Shown piece after piece: positions 9,520-18,288 of a stretch of DNA of 64,000 bases. The position numbers were made by a program, and so were the translations under genes. Below the pieces are notes generated by a model. That model was not told the DNA's origin. It did no database searches and worked only from the letters and a program-made list of their open reading frames with translations. Each line of letters starts with the position of its first letter. Position 1 is the stretch's first letter. Source of the stretch: Streptomyces sp. ML-6 (GTDB taxonomy: Bacteria > Actinomycetota > Actinomycetes > Streptomycetales > Streptomycetaceae); the NCBI RefSeq assembly GCF_030116705.1, contig NZ_JAOTIK010000001.1, forward strand, positions 3,863,001 to 3,927,000, given 5' to 3'.

Positions 9520-11502
9520 ATGGAAGAGCCGCGTCGCCTCGGCGGCCGGTACGAGCTGGGCTCGGTGCTCGGCCGTGGTGGCATGGCCGAGGTCTACCTC
9601 GCACACGACACCCGGCTCGGCCGCACCGTAGCCGTGAAGACGCTGCGGGCCGACCTGGCCCGCGACCCGTCCTTCCAGGCCCGGTTCCGCCGTGAGGCCC
9701 AGTCCGCCGCCTCGCTCAACCACCCGGCGATCGTCGCCGTCTACGACACCGGCGAGGACTACGTCGACGGGGTCTCCATCCCGTACATCGTCATGGAGTA
9801 CGTCGACGGGTCGACGCTCAGGGAACTCCTGCACTCCGGCCGCAAGTTGCTGCCCGAGCGCACCCTGGAGATGACCGTCGGCATCCTCCAGGCGCTGGAG
9901 TACTCGCACCGCGCGGGCATCGTCCACCGGGACATCAAGCCGGCGAACGTCATGCTGACGCGCACCGGCCAGGTCAAGGTCATGGACTTCGGCATCGCCC
10001 GCGCCATGGGCGACTCCGGCATGACGATGACCCAGACCGCCGCCGTCATCGGCACCGCCCAGTACCTCTCCCCGGAGCAGGCCAAGGGCGAGCAGGTCGA
10101 CGCACGCTCCGACCTGTACTCGACCGGCTGCCTGCTCTACGAACTGCTGACGGTCCGGCCGCCCTTCATCGGGGACTCGCCCGTCGCGGTCGCCTACCAG
10201 CACGTGCGGGAAGAGCCGCAGAAGCCCAGCAACTTCGACCCCGAGATCACGCCCGAGATGGACGCGATCGTGTTGAAGGCCCTGGTCAAGGACCCCGACT
10301 ACCGCTACCAGTCGGCCGACGAGATGCGCGCCGACATCGAGGCCTGCCTCGACGGCCAGCCGGTCGCCGCCACCGCGGCGATGGGCGCGGCCGGTTACGG
10401 CGGCTACGACGGTTACGGCGGCAACGACCAGCCCACCACCGCGCTGCACGCCACCGATCCGAACAACGCGGCCACGTCCATGCTGCCGCCGGTCAACCCG
10501 GACGACGGCGGCTACGGCTACGACGACCGCCCCGACCGGCGTCGGCAGAAGAAGAGCAACACCTCGACGATCCTGCTGGTCGTCGCGGGCATCCTGGTGC
10601 TGATCGGGGCGATCCTGATCGGCAAGGCGGTGCTCAGCAACACCAAGAGCAGCAACGAGATCGACGCGCCGAACATGATCGGCGCGACCGTGGACCGGGC
10701 ACAGAAACTCGCCGACAGCGCCAACGTCATCCTGAAGATCGGCTCGCGCGAGCCCTGCGAGGAGCAGGACAAGGGCAAGATCTGCAGCCAGACCCCGGAT
10801 CCCGGCAGCACGATGGAGGAGGAGGAGACCATCACGGTCGTCGTCTCCACCGGAGCGCCGAAGGTCGAGGTCCCGGACGTCGTCGAGAAGACGGAGGCGA
10901 CCGCCCGCAAGGACCTGGAGGCCAAGGGCTTCACGGTGACCGTCAAGGCGATCGAGTCCGAGAAGACCGCGGGTACGGTCATCGAGCAGAGCCCCGAGGG
11001 GAACTCGAAGGCCGAGCGGAACTCCGAGGTCACGATCACGGTGGCCAAGGAGGCCACCCTGGACCTCCCGGACGTCCGTACCCGTACGTACGAGGCGGCC
11101 GAGGCCCAGCTCAGGGGCATCGGGTTCACCAACATCTCGCGCACCGACGTCGACTCGGAACAGCCGGCGAACACGGTGATCGAGCAGACCCCGGGCGCCG
11201 GCAAGCAGGCCAAGGACGTGCAGATCGTCCTGAAGGTCTCCAAGGGGCCGCAGCAGCCGGAGAAGGCCACGGTGCCCGACCTGCAGGGCAAGACCCTCGC
11301 GGAGGCGAAGGCCCTGCTGGCCCAGGCGGGTCTGCAGCTCGGCCAGGTCCAGGGCCCCGGTGACGACAACGCGAGGATCATCGGCTTCCAGCCCGGCCCG
11401 AACCAGCAGGTCGACAAGAACAGCGCGGTCAACGTCCAGACCATGCCGGGCGGTGGGGACGGCAACATCTTCGGCGGACTGTCCGGCTCGCGGAAGCACT
11501 GA
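9520..11502 (+). CDS. pknB: PASTA-domain Ser/Thr protein kinase PknB
   Basis: 660 aa from the ATG at 9520; an in-frame GTG at 9436 would add 28 residues that do not fit the family. Kinase domain about 10-275: glycine loop GRGGMAEVY, K40 in VAVKTL, HRDIKPANVM with D138, DFGIARAMG and the activation-loop Thr run GMTMTQTAAVIGT. An acidic/Gly/Tyr-rich juxtamembrane linker follows, one membrane helix at about 349-370, and four extracellular PASTA repeats to the end. PASTA domains sense muropeptides or lipid II. Likely substrates in this window are FhaA, FhaB, CrgA and the MurJ-associated pseudokinase. It is separated from pbpA by 167 bp, so it may have its own promoter. Confidence 0.96.
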   Translation: MEEPRRLGGRYELGSVLGRGGMAEVYLAHDTRLGRTVAVKTLRADLARDPSFQARFRREAQSAASLNHPAIVAVYDTGEDYVDGVSIPYIVMEYVDGSTLRELLHSGRKLLPERTLEMTVGILQALEYSHRAGIVHRDIKPANVMLTRTGQVKVMDFGIARAMGDSGMTMTQTAAVIGTAQYLSPEQAKGEQVDARSDLYSTGCLLYELLTVRPPFIGDSPVAVAYQHVREEPQKPSNFDPEITPEMDAIVLKALVKDPDYRYQSADEMRADIEACLDGQPVAATAAMGAAGYGGYDGYGGNDQPTTALHATDPNNAATSMLPPVNPDDGGYGYDDRPDRRRQKKSNTSTILLVVAGILVLIGAILIGKAVLSNTKSSNEIDAPNMIGATVDRAQKLADSANVILKIGSREPCEEQDKGKICSQTPDPGSTMEEEETITVVVSTGAPKVEVPDVVEKTEATARKDLEAKGFTVTVKAIESEKTAGTVIEQSPEGNSKAERNSEVTITVAKEATLDLPDVRTRTYEAAEAQLRGIGFTNISRTDVDSEQPANTVIEQTPGAGKQAKDVQIVLKVSKGPQQPEKATVPDLQGKTLAEAKALLAQAGLQLGQVQGPGDDNARIIGFQPGPNQQVDKNSAVNVQTMPGGGDGNIFGGLSGSRKH

Positions 11503-11526
11503 TACCGACCCGCACCGACCGCCATC

Positions 11527-11560
11527 GGGCCCCGGCACCTCACGGTGACCGGGGCCCTTT
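11527..11560 (+). terminator. Terminator of the fhaA-pknB operon
   Basis: GGGCCCCGG-CACC pairs with GGTG-A-CCGGGGCCC (13 bp with one bulge), followed by TTT, 25 bp after the pknB stop. Confidence 0.8.
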
Positions 11561-11650
11561 GCCGTCCCGCCCCTCGGCCCCCGCCCTGCATCTCCCGTCT
11601 CTGATCCCACCTGGCCGGAAGGGCGGCCTAAGCCCCGGCAGCACGCACGA

Positions 11651-11689
11651 GGGCCCGAAGTCGCGAACAGTGGTCGCGGCTTCGGGCCC
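11651..11689. terminator. Terminator between pknB and the sortase operon
   Basis: A 16-bp stem with one wobble pair (GGGCCCGAAGTCGCGA against TCGCGGCTTCGGGCCC). It lies between convergent genes and probably ends the leftward sortase operon. Confidence 0.75.
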
Positions 11690-11721
11690 CTTCTCGGCGG
11701 ATCGGCGGGGCGGCGGATCGG

Positions 11722-12450
11722 CTAGCGCAGTTCCGCCGGCTTCGTGCGGTCGCTGTCCACCTTCTCGGTGCGGACCAGTTCGCCCCACACGATGTAGCGG
11801 TACTTCGACGTGTAGACCGGCGTGCAGGTCGTCAGCGTGATGTAGCGGCCGGGCTTCTTCGCCCCCGAGCCCTTCGGCACCGGCTCCAGGACGTCGACGT
11901 TGTACTTCGACGTCTCGGGAAGCTCCTTGAAGACCTTGTAGACGTACCAGGTGTCCCTGGTCTCGAAGACGATCGCGTCACCGGTCCGCACCTTGTCGAT
12001 GTTGTGGAACTTGGCGCCGTGCCCATCACGGTGTGCCGCCAGGGTGAAGTTGCCCTCCTCGTCCCACGGGAGGGCCGACTTCACCGGCTCCGTGTAGTAG
12101 CCCGCGATGCCGTTGTTGAGGTTCTCGGCGTCGGTGCCCTTCTTGACCAGGATCTCGCCGTTCTTCATCGACGGGACGTGCAGGAACCCGATGCCGTCCT
12201 TGGTGTCCAGCGCGCCCGGTCCGCCCGCCCAGCGGTCGCGGACGGTTTCGCCCTGCTTGGTGGCCTCGCGATCGGCGAGCACGTTCGTCCACCAGAGGGA
12301 GTAGGCGACGAAGAGCCCCAGCACCAGGCCCGCGGTGATCAGCAGCTCACCGAAGACACTGACCGCGGTCGCGACGGGATGGCGGCCCCTGCGCCGGGGA
12401 AGGGGAGTGGACTCGTCGACCCGCTCTTCGTCCTCGGTCCTCGCTGTCAC
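11722..12450 (-). CDS. srtE: Class E sortase (shorter of the tandem pair)
   Basis: 242 aa. Membrane helix about 31-52; the sortase domain carries H140 (LAAHRDGHG), catalytic C209 (TLTTCTP) and R218 (SKYRY), the His-Cys-Arg triad. Class E sortases cleave LAxTG-type signals and anchor proteins to peptidoglycan; in S. coelicolor the two tandem SrtE enzymes attach the long chaplins needed for aerial growth. The upstream paralogue ends 28 bp before this start. Last gene of a leftward set running from the DUF881 gene. Confidence 0.95.
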   Translation of the reverse strand: MTARTEDEERVDESTPLPRRRGRHPVATAVSVFGELLITAGLVLGLFVAYSLWWTNVLADREATKQGETVRDRWAGGPGALDTKDGIGFLHVPSMKNGEILVKKGTDAENLNNGIAGYYTEPVKSALPWDEEGNFTLAAHRDGHGAKFHNIDKVRTGDAIVFETRDTWYVYKVFKELPETSKYNVDVLEPVPKGSGAKKPGRYITLTTCTPVYTSKYRYIVWGELVRTEKVDSDRTKPAELR

Positions 12451-12477
12451 CGCACCCGTCCCTGTCGTGATGATGAT

Positions 12478-14034
12478 TCAGCCCACGAGCGCGTCGGGCT
12501 TCCCCTTGCTGCGCGGTCGCTCGTCGACCATCTTGCCCCAGACGATCAAACGGTACGTACTCGTGAATTCCGGCGTACAGGTCGTCAGAGTGAGGTACCT
12601 GCCCGGCTCGGTGAAGCCGGAACCGGCCGGCACCGGATCGATCACCGAGACGTTGGACGGCGACGTCTGCGGCAGCATCTTCGCCATCTCGTACGTGTAG
12701 TACGCGTCCTGCGTCTCCACCACGATCGGGTCGCCGGGTTCCAGCCGGTTGATGTAGCGGAACGGCTCGCCGTGCGTGTTGCGGTGGCCGGCCAGAGCGA
12801 AGTTGCCCTTCTCGGCCGACGGCATCGCGGTGCGGAGCGAGCCCTCGCTGTAGTGGCCGATCATGCCCCGGTCGAGGACCTTCTCCTTGTTGATGCCCTC
12901 GGCGATCGGGGCGACCACGTCCAGCTTGGGGATGTGGATGATGGCGAATCCCTGGCCCGCCTCGAACACTCCGGGGTTGCGGTCGCCCTTGGCCCAGTCG
13001 TCCTGGATCTTGTTCGTCTCCTTGCCCGCGTACTGGTTCGCGCGCACGTTCGTCCACCACAGCTGGTAGGTGACGAACAGCAGCATCAGCACGCCGAGCG
13101 TGATGAACAGTTCACCGGTGAACCGGCTGGCGACCACGGCCGGGCTGTCCTTGGCCGCGCGTGCCGCCCGCCGCGCCTCGACGCGCGACATCGGTCTGTC
13201 GGCCTGCGCAGCGGCCGGCGGCGCGGTCCGTGCCGGGGCATCGGCGCGGCGACGGCCGCGCCCCTTGGCCGCACGGCGGCGTTCGGCACGGCCTCCCGGG
13301 CGTGGTTCCGGGGCCGCGTCCCCGGGGCCTCTCCCGGGGCCTTCCGGGCCCTGCTCGGGGTCCTCGAAGCCCTCCGCCCCCTCCGGGTCCTTCGGGGGCA
13401 CCGGGTCCGGGCCGAAGCCCGTCCCGTCGACGACCGGCAGGACGGCCGTTCTCTCATCGGCCGGAAAAACGTCCGGCTCGTGGACGGCCCGCAGGACGGC
13501 CGTTCCGTCGTCGGCCGGGAAGGAGACATCCGGGTAGGAGGCATCCGGATAGGAGGCATCCGGATAGGAGAGGGAAGAGGCGTCGGAAGAGGAAGAGGTG
13601 TCGGACCGGACCGGGGGCACCGGAGCGGGCGCGGACGCCGCCGCGGGGCCCTGCTGCCCGTACCAGTCCCGTTCGAACCCCTGGGGGTCGTACCACTCGT
13701 CCGGGACGCTCTCGGGCCCGCCCCGCGCCTCCCTCGCCTCCCGTTCCGCCGGTGGTGGCCCGGAGGGCTGGGCCCGGGGGGCCTCCCCCGCCTCGGACCA
13801 CTGCTGCGGGGCCGGGCTCCGGTGCCGTCCCCGTCCCGCCTCCGGTGCCCCGGCCTCCTCGGGACGGATGTTGTCCGCCCTGAACCACGGCGAGGCATGC
13901 TGTCCGGGCAACGGATCGTTCAGCGGATCCGCCAGCCGGTCGACCGCCGCCTCGAACACGCCCGCGGCCTCGTACGTCCCCTGCTCGTACGGGCCGTCCT
14001 GACCTGCTTCGTGTTCGGGGCGGAGGGGGGTCAC
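12478..14034 (-). CDS. srtE: Class E sortase with long low-complexity N-terminal region
   Basis: 518 aa, more than twice the size of its neighbour. Residues 1-about 290 are Pro/Glu/Arg/Asp-rich and disordered-looking, with a short repeat (about SYPDASYPDVSFPADD) near 155-180 and an Arg-rich stretch before one membrane helix at about 310-330. The sortase domain has GHRNTHGEP (His), C486 (TLTTCTP) and R495. A cytoplasmic extension of this size is known for one SrtE of Streptomyces and may be a regulatory or interaction arm. The first codons overlap the stop of the upstream amidotransferase gene by 4 bp, so translation is probably coupled. Its substrates should be LAxTG proteins; none is encoded here. 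Confidence 0.94.
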   Translation of the reverse strand: MTPLRPEHEAGQDGPYEQGTYEAAGVFEAAVDRLADPLNDPLPGQHASPWFRADNIRPEEAGAPEAGRGRHRSPAPQQWSEAGEAPRAQPSGPPPAEREAREARGGPESVPDEWYDPQGFERDWYGQQGPAAASAPAPVPPVRSDTSSSSDASSLSYPDASYPDASYPDVSFPADDGTAVLRAVHEPDVFPADERTAVLPVVDGTGFGPDPVPPKDPEGAEGFEDPEQGPEGPGRGPGDAAPEPRPGGRAERRRAAKGRGRRRADAPARTAPPAAAQADRPMSRVEARRAARAAKDSPAVVASRFTGELFITLGVLMLLFVTYQLWWTNVRANQYAGKETNKIQDDWAKGDRNPGVFEAGQGFAIIHIPKLDVVAPIAEGINKEKVLDRGMIGHYSEGSLRTAMPSAEKGNFALAGHRNTHGEPFRYINRLEPGDPIVVETQDAYYTYEMAKMLPQTSPSNVSVIDPVPAGSGFTEPGRYLTLTTCTPEFTSTYRLIVWGKMVDERPRSKGKPDALVG

Positions 14035-14669
14035 GCGGCGGCCTTGCCCACCACCGGCGCGAGCCCCGCCGCCCTCGCGACGGCCCCGGTGTCACCGCAC
14101 TGCACCAGCCAGTTGGCCAGCATCAGGTGCCCGTACTCGGTCAGCACCGACTCCGGGTGGAACTGCACGCCCTCCACCGCCAGTTCGCGGTGGCGCAGCC
14201 CCATGATGATGCCGTCGGCCGTACGCGCCGTCACTTCCAGCTCCGGCGGTACGGTGCCGGGCTCGGCGGCGAGCGAGTGGTAACGGGTCGCGGTGAAGGG
14301 GGACGGCAGGCCGGCGAAGACCCCCACGCCCTCGTGCGTCACCGGCGAGGTCTTGCCGTGCAGCAGCTCCGGGGCGCGGTCCACCACGCCGCCGTACGCC
14401 ACCGCCATCGACTGCATCCCCAGGCAGACCCCGAAGACCGGAACGCCCGTCGCCGCGCAGTGGCGGACCATCTCGATGCAGACGCCCGCCTGCTCCGGGG
14501 CACCGGGGCCGGGCGACAGGAGGACGCCGTCGAAGCCGTCCTGGGCGTGTGCCGTCGTCACCTCGTCGTTGCGCAGCACCTCGCACTCGGCACCGAGCTG
14601 GTAGAGGTACTGGACGAGGTTGAAGACGAAGCTGTCGTAGTTGTCCACCACGAGGATGCGGGCGCTCAC
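14031..14669 (-). CDS. Glutamine amidotransferase, PabA/TrpG type
   Basis: 212 aa class I glutamine amidotransferase. LSPGPGAPEQAG (about 51-62) is the anthranilate/aminodeoxychorismate synthase component II signature; nucleophile C82 lies in GVCLGMQ, with H171 and E173 in FHPES. It supplies ammonia to a PabB/TrpE partner to make aminodeoxychorismate (folate) or anthranilate (tryptophan). No component I gene is present in the window. It sits between sortase genes and overlaps both neighbours by 4 bp, which is odd for a folate or Trp enzyme but is coupled by the ATGA/GTGA junctions. The in vivo partner cannot be decided from sequence. Confidence 0.93.
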   Translation of the reverse strand: MSARILVVDNYDSFVFNLVQYLYQLGAECEVLRNDEVTTAHAQDGFDGVLLSPGPGAPEQAGVCIEMVRHCAATGVPVFGVCLGMQSMAVAYGGVVDRAPELLHGKTSPVTHEGVGVFAGLPSPFTATRYHSLAAEPGTVPPELEVTARTADGIIMGLRHRELAVEGVQFHPESVLTEYGHLMLANWLVQCGDTGAVARAAGLAPVVGKAAA

Positions 14670-14848
14670 TGGCCGCCCTCCGTCCCTGTCGAGCCGTCGA
14701 CTGTCACGTCACCGAACGGGAGCAGGGGTTCTGCCCACGGGAAGACGTACTGGAAGAGCACGTAGACGACCCCCAGCACCAGTACGAGCGAGATGAGCGC
14801 ACGCACCCACGTGTTGCCCGGCAGATGCCGCCAGATCCAGCCATACAT
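14666..14848 (-). CDS. Small membrane protein, 60 aa
   Basis: Starts MYGWIWRHLPG at the ATG at 14848, preceded by a strong GGAGGGG site; a longer reading from 14896 is possible but lacks a ribosome site. One membrane helix at about 16-37 (LISLVLVLGVVYVLFQYVFPW), then a short acidic/Gly/Thr tail. The stop overlaps the amidotransferase start by 4 bp, so it is translated with it. Function unknown. Its place inside the sortase cluster suggests a cell-surface or membrane accessory role, which is inference only. Confidence 0.8.
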   Translation of the reverse strand: MYGWIWRHLPGNTWVRALISLVLVLGVVYVLFQYVFPWAEPLLPFGDVTVDGSTGTEGGQ

Positions 14849-14905
14849 GCTGTCCCCTCCATTCGGTACGGGAACCAGACTAAAGGGCCGCGGCACGAGC
14901 GGGGG

Positions 14906-15592
14906 TCAGCTGTGGAAAGCCGCCGGTCTGCCTTCCGCGACGGGCCGGGTGGCATCGAGGTGCGCCCAGGCGATGAGCCGGTGGCTGCTGCCCCATTCGG
15001 GGTCGCAGGTGGTCAGGGTCAGATAGCGGCCGGGCCCGTCGAAGCCGGATCCGCGGGGGACCGGGGCGATGACCCCGGTGTCGCTCGGCACGGTCCGGTG
15101 GGGCGGTTTCCCGATCCGGTACGTGAACCACGTCGTCCCGTCCGTCAGCAGGACCGCGTCGCCCCGGCGCAGCTTCGGGAAGTCCTTGAACGGGTCGCCG
15201 TAGGTGCGGCGGTGCCCGGCCACCGCGAAGTTGCCCGTCTCTCCCGGACGGGCGGTGCCCCGGTAGTGGCCGAGACCTTTCTGCAGGGTCCTGACCTCGG
15301 TGTTCTCCAGGACGGGCCATTCCCAGCCCTTGCCGAAGCGCGGTATGTACAGCATCGCGAACGGCTCGCCGTCCCGGTACGCGGCGGGGGCCGGCGGCTC
15401 CGGGGAGGGCCGTGCTCCGGGCACGGGGGCCGTCCGCGCCCACTGGCCGCGCAGGGCGTCGAGCTCCGCCCCGGTCGCGTCCGCCGCCTTCACCCCGGTC
15501 CAGAACAGCACGTACACCACGAAGAGCACGATGAGTGCGCCGACGGTGATGCAGAGTTCGCTGAACGTCCTGACGACCAGTCGCACCGGCAC
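14906..15592 (-). CDS. Third class E sortase
   Basis: 228 aa; GTG start with GGGAGG ten bases upstream. Membrane helix about 13-31; the sortase domain has H127 (VAGHRRTYG), C196 (TLTTCDPEW) and R205 (SSHRL). All triad residues are present but the active-site neighbourhood differs (TTCDP instead of TTCTP), and the sequence is clearly diverged from the tandem pair at 11.7-14.0 kb. It may recognise a different sorting signal or partner. It lies 44 bp after the DUF881 gene and 57 bp before the 60-aa protein gene, probably one operon. Confidence 0.93.
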   Translation of the reverse strand: MPVRLVVRTFSELCITVGALIVLFVVYVLFWTGVKAADATGAELDALRGQWARTAPVPGARPSPEPPAPAAYRDGEPFAMLYIPRFGKGWEWPVLENTEVRTLQKGLGHYRGTARPGETGNFAVAGHRRTYGDPFKDFPKLRRGDAVLLTDGTTWFTYRIGKPPHRTVPSDTGVIAPVPRGSGFDGPGRYLTLTTCDPEWGSSHRLIAWAHLDATRPVAEGRPAAFHS

Positions 15593-15636
15593 CGGGTCGG
15601 CCTCCCAGCTGCTCGCTCCTTCACGGGAGCTGCTCG

Positions 15637-16404
15637 CTACTCCACGGGCTCCGCGTAGTGGAGGTCCACTGTGCCCGAGTAGCCGGGAAGAGTCACCGCA
15701 TCGTGCTCGTCCACTTTCCAGCCGAGCCCGTACGCCTTGACGTACAGCAGGTAGTTGCTGATCGCCGGGGAGTCGTCGAGCGCCTGCTTGAGCCGGCCCG
15801 GGTCGCCGACCGCGGTGATCTTGTACGGCGGGGAGTAGACCCGGCCCTGGAGGATCAGGGTGTTGCCGACGCAGCGCACCGCGCTCGTGGAGATCAGCCG
15901 CTGGTCCATGACCTGGATGCCCTTGGCGCCGCCCTGCCAGAGGGCGTTGACGACCGCCTGCAGGTCCTGTTGGTGGATGACCAGGTCATTGGGCTGCGGG
16001 TCGGGGTAGCCGGGGTTGGCGGTGGCGTCGGGCGGGGCGTCGTTGAGGGTGACCGACACCGACCGGCCGGTGAGCTTCGTGGTGCCCGCGGTCCGTTCGA
16101 GCTCCTTGAGCCGGGCGTCCTCCGCCTCGGTGCTGCCGTCGTCGCGCCGGGCGAGGGCGTCGATGTCCTCGCGCACGGACGCGGTGGTCTCGTCCAGCCG
16201 GGCGTTCTTCTCGCTGCGCTGCTGAATGAGGTCGGAGAGCTTGAGCAGCGAGGAGTCGGTGCGGATGTTGGTGCCCTTGGCCGTGTTGGCACTGGTGACG
16301 AAGATCAGGCCGGCGAGGGCGAAGACGCCGGCCGTGAGCACTCTGGCCGGGTGCCGGAAGGTGCGCCGGACCGGACCTTGGGGAGAGTCGGCGGAATTGC
16401 TCAA
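15637..16404 (-). CDS. DUF881 family membrane protein
   Basis: 255 aa. Membrane helix about 22-42 (ARVLTAGVFALAGLIFVTSA), a coiled-coil region at about 52-100 (LSDLIQQRSEKNARLDETTASVRED, written in parts), then the DUF881 domain with NPGYPDPQPNDLVIHQQDLQ and GVGNTLILQGRVYSPPYKIT-like blocks. DUF881 proteins are conserved next to crgA and division genes in actinobacteria and resemble the YlxW/YlxX group. A role at the division site is plausible but unproven. Divergent from crgA, with 141 bp between the two starts. Confidence 0.9.
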   Translation of the reverse strand: MSNSADSPQGPVRRTFRHPARVLTAGVFALAGLIFVTSANTAKGTNIRTDSSLLKLSDLIQQRSEKNARLDETTASVREDIDALARRDDGSTEAEDARLKELERTAGTTKLTGRSVSVTLNDAPPDATANPGYPDPQPNDLVIHQQDLQAVVNALWQGGAKGIQVMDQRLISTSAVRCVGNTLILQGRVYSPPYKITAVGDPGRLKQALDDSPAISNYLLYVKAYGLGWKVDEHDAVTLPGYSGTVDLHYAEPVE

Positions 16405-16545
16405 CGTACCCTTATCTCCTTAGGCGCCACGGAAGCACTACGCTAACGGACGCCCGGGAGAGGCAGCAGTCCCCCTCGCGCCCGCCCCGGCTGCCAGCCA
16501 CAGTTCCCTGCGCGGTCACGCAGCGCATCGACAGGAGAGTTCCTC

Positions 16546-16800
16546 GTGCCGAAGTCACGTATCCGCAAGAAGGCCGACTTCACGCCCCCTCCGGCGAAGC
16601 AGGCAACCAACATAAAGCTGACCAGCCGCAGCTGGGTCGCGCCCGTGATGCTGGCGCTCTTCCTGCTCGGCCTGGCCTGGATCGTCGTCTTCTACGTGAC
16701 CGACGGCGACCTGCCCGTCGAGTCGCTGGGCAACTGGAACATCGTCGTCGGCTTCGGCTTCATCGCCGGTGGCTTCGGCGTCTCCACGCAGTGGAAGTAG
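16546..16800 (+). CDS. crgA: Cell-division inhibitor CrgA
   Basis: 84 aa, GTG start with AGGAGAG upstream. Basic N-terminus ([16 protein letters not shown]), then two membrane helices at about 31-51 and 64-79, ending GFGVSTQWK. This is the actinobacterial CrgA family; in Streptomyces it delays FtsZ-ring formation in aerial hyphae, and in mycobacteria it binds FtsZ, FtsI and PknA-type kinases. Length and topology are typical. Monocistronic. Confidence 0.97.
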   Translation: MPKSRIRKKADFTPPPAKQATNIKLTSRSWVAPVMLALFLLGLAWIVVFYVTDGDLPVESLGNWNIVVGFGFIAGGFGVSTQWK

Positions 16801-17220
16801 CGCCGTCCCGCGTCTGAGCAGCACGGCGGGGCCCGCTTCCGCAACCCTTGCCCCGAGTTACCCACAGCGTTATCCACAGGCAGGGGAAAAGGTCAGACGA
16901 TCTGTGGATAACCTTCCGGCCGTTGACGCCGATGTGACTGCAACCTCTCCCTCCGAGGGAGCGAACGCCCCTTGTCCCTGCTGGAAAAACCCAGCTCAGC
17001 GACAAGGGGCACAGTTGTTCCCACAGAATGCACAAGATCCGGTACCCGCTGTGGACAACTCCCGCCACAGACGATCACAACCGGTCCGATCCGGGCGCTC
17101 ACGACCCTGATCCAGGCGGCCACGGCCCTGATCCGGGCCTGATGCCGGGCAGCCTCGCCCCAGCCCTGGCCCGTAGCACCCGGCCCGTCCCTCAGGCGGT
17201 CCGCCGGACGGGTGGACCAG
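16801..17220. promoter_or_regulatory. 420-bp spacer with a DnaA-box cluster
   Basis: Between crgA and the rhomboid gene (convergent). It holds TTATCCACA at 16870-16878, TGTGGATAA (reverse box) at 16903-16911, TGTGGACAA (exact reverse box) at 17050-17058 and the near match TTACCCACA at 16858-16866. Such a group about 20 kb from oriC between two convergent genes is unlikely to serve a promoter. DnaA-box clusters outside oriC, including one named H69 after a cosmid, were described in S. coelicolor as DnaA-titrating or regulatory sites; whether this is the counterpart is inferred from position. Confidence 0.7.
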
Positions 17221-18120
17221 TCAGGTCAACGCGGCCGTTCTGGCGACCACGACGAGGACCACGGCCGCCAGGACGAGGGCGCAGGTGCCGTACTGGACCA
17301 GTTCGCGCCGCTCTCTGGGGGCGTGCACCATGCCGATCGCGATCAGCGTGCCCGTGATCAGGCCACCGACATGCGCCTGCCAGGCGATTCCGCCCCAGGG
17401 GTTGAACGTGATGACCAGGTTCACCGCGAGGAGCACGAAGACCGGGCGCATGTCGTAGTTGAGCCGGCGCATCAGCACGGCGGTGGCGCCCAGCAGGCCG
17501 AAGATCGCCCCGGAGGCGCCGAGCGAGCCCTGCACGGGCGCGGAGAGCCAGTAGGTGAGGGCACCGCCGGCCAGCCCGGAGATCAGGTAGAGCGCGAGGT
17601 AGCGGGCGCGGCCGAGCGCCGCTTCCAGCGGGCCGCCGAGCCACCACAGGCCCAGCATGTTGAACACGATGTGCCACATCTCCTGGTGCAGGAACATCGA
17701 CGTCACCAGCCGGTACCACTGGCCCTCGGCCACGCCCTCCAGGGGGCCGCCGAACTGGGTCGTGGCCCGGCCGAGCAGCATCAGCTCCTCGACCAGCGCG
17801 TCGCCCTTCGCCAGCACCGCCAGGTACACGGTGACGTTGAGGCCGAGGAGGACCTTGGTGACGAGGCGGGGATCGGCCGTGATGCTGCCGCCCGCGACGG
17901 TGCGCGGCCGGTTGGCGGCCGGGCCGTGCCCCGTACCCGATCCCTGGCGGACGCAGTCCGGGCACTGGAAGCCGACCGAGGCGTCGACCATGCACTTGGG
18001 GCAGATCGGGCGCTCGCACCGGGTGCAGCGGACGTTCGCCTCGCGGCCGGGGTGTCGGTAACAGCCGAGCGCGCCCTCCGCGGCGGACGGGTCCGGGCCC
18101 CCCGGCGGCTGCTGGTCCAT
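17221..18120 (-). CDS. Rhomboid family intramembrane serine protease
   Basis: 299 aa from the ATG opening MDQQPPGG; an ATG three codons upstream (18129) is equally possible, and an open frame to 18201 exists without a good ribosome site. The N-terminus has a Cys-rich zinc-ribbon or B-box-like module (CYRHPGREANVRCTRC, then CPKC and CPDC). Six membrane helices follow, with the catalytic serine in LGASGAIFG and histidine in QAHVGGLITG, and the HIVFNMLGLWWLG block typical of rhomboids. The protease cleaves within the membrane; substrates are unknown. Confidence 0.93.
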   Translation of the reverse strand: MDQQPPGGPDPSAAEGALGCYRHPGREANVRCTRCERPICPKCMVDASVGFQCPDCVRQGSGTGHGPAANRPRTVAGGSITADPRLVTKVLLGLNVTVYLAVLAKGDALVEELMLLGRATTQFGGPLEGVAEGQWYRLVTSMFLHQEMWHIVFNMLGLWWLGGPLEAALGRARYLALYLISGLAGGALTYWLSAPVQGSLGASGAIFGLLGATAVLMRRLNYDMRPVFVLLAVNLVITFNPWGGIAWQAHVGGLITGTLIAIGMVHAPRERRELVQYGTCALVLAAVVLVVVARTAALT

Positions 18121-18288
18121 CGGTCCCATCGCTTCCGGTCCCTTCGGTCCTCTGCGCGGCAGCACGCACGACGCCGCCCTGCTCGCCCCGGTACGTGACA
18201 AGTACCGTTCTGCAACAAGTACGGACGAGCAGGGCGTTTGGTTCCCGAAAGAATGATCAGAGCGTGATCATCCGATGGCCCGTGGTGA

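Noticed and set aside
14031..14669. Assigning the amidotransferase firmly to folate (pabA) or tryptophan (trpG)
   Set aside because: Motifs fit both and no partner subunit gene is in the window.
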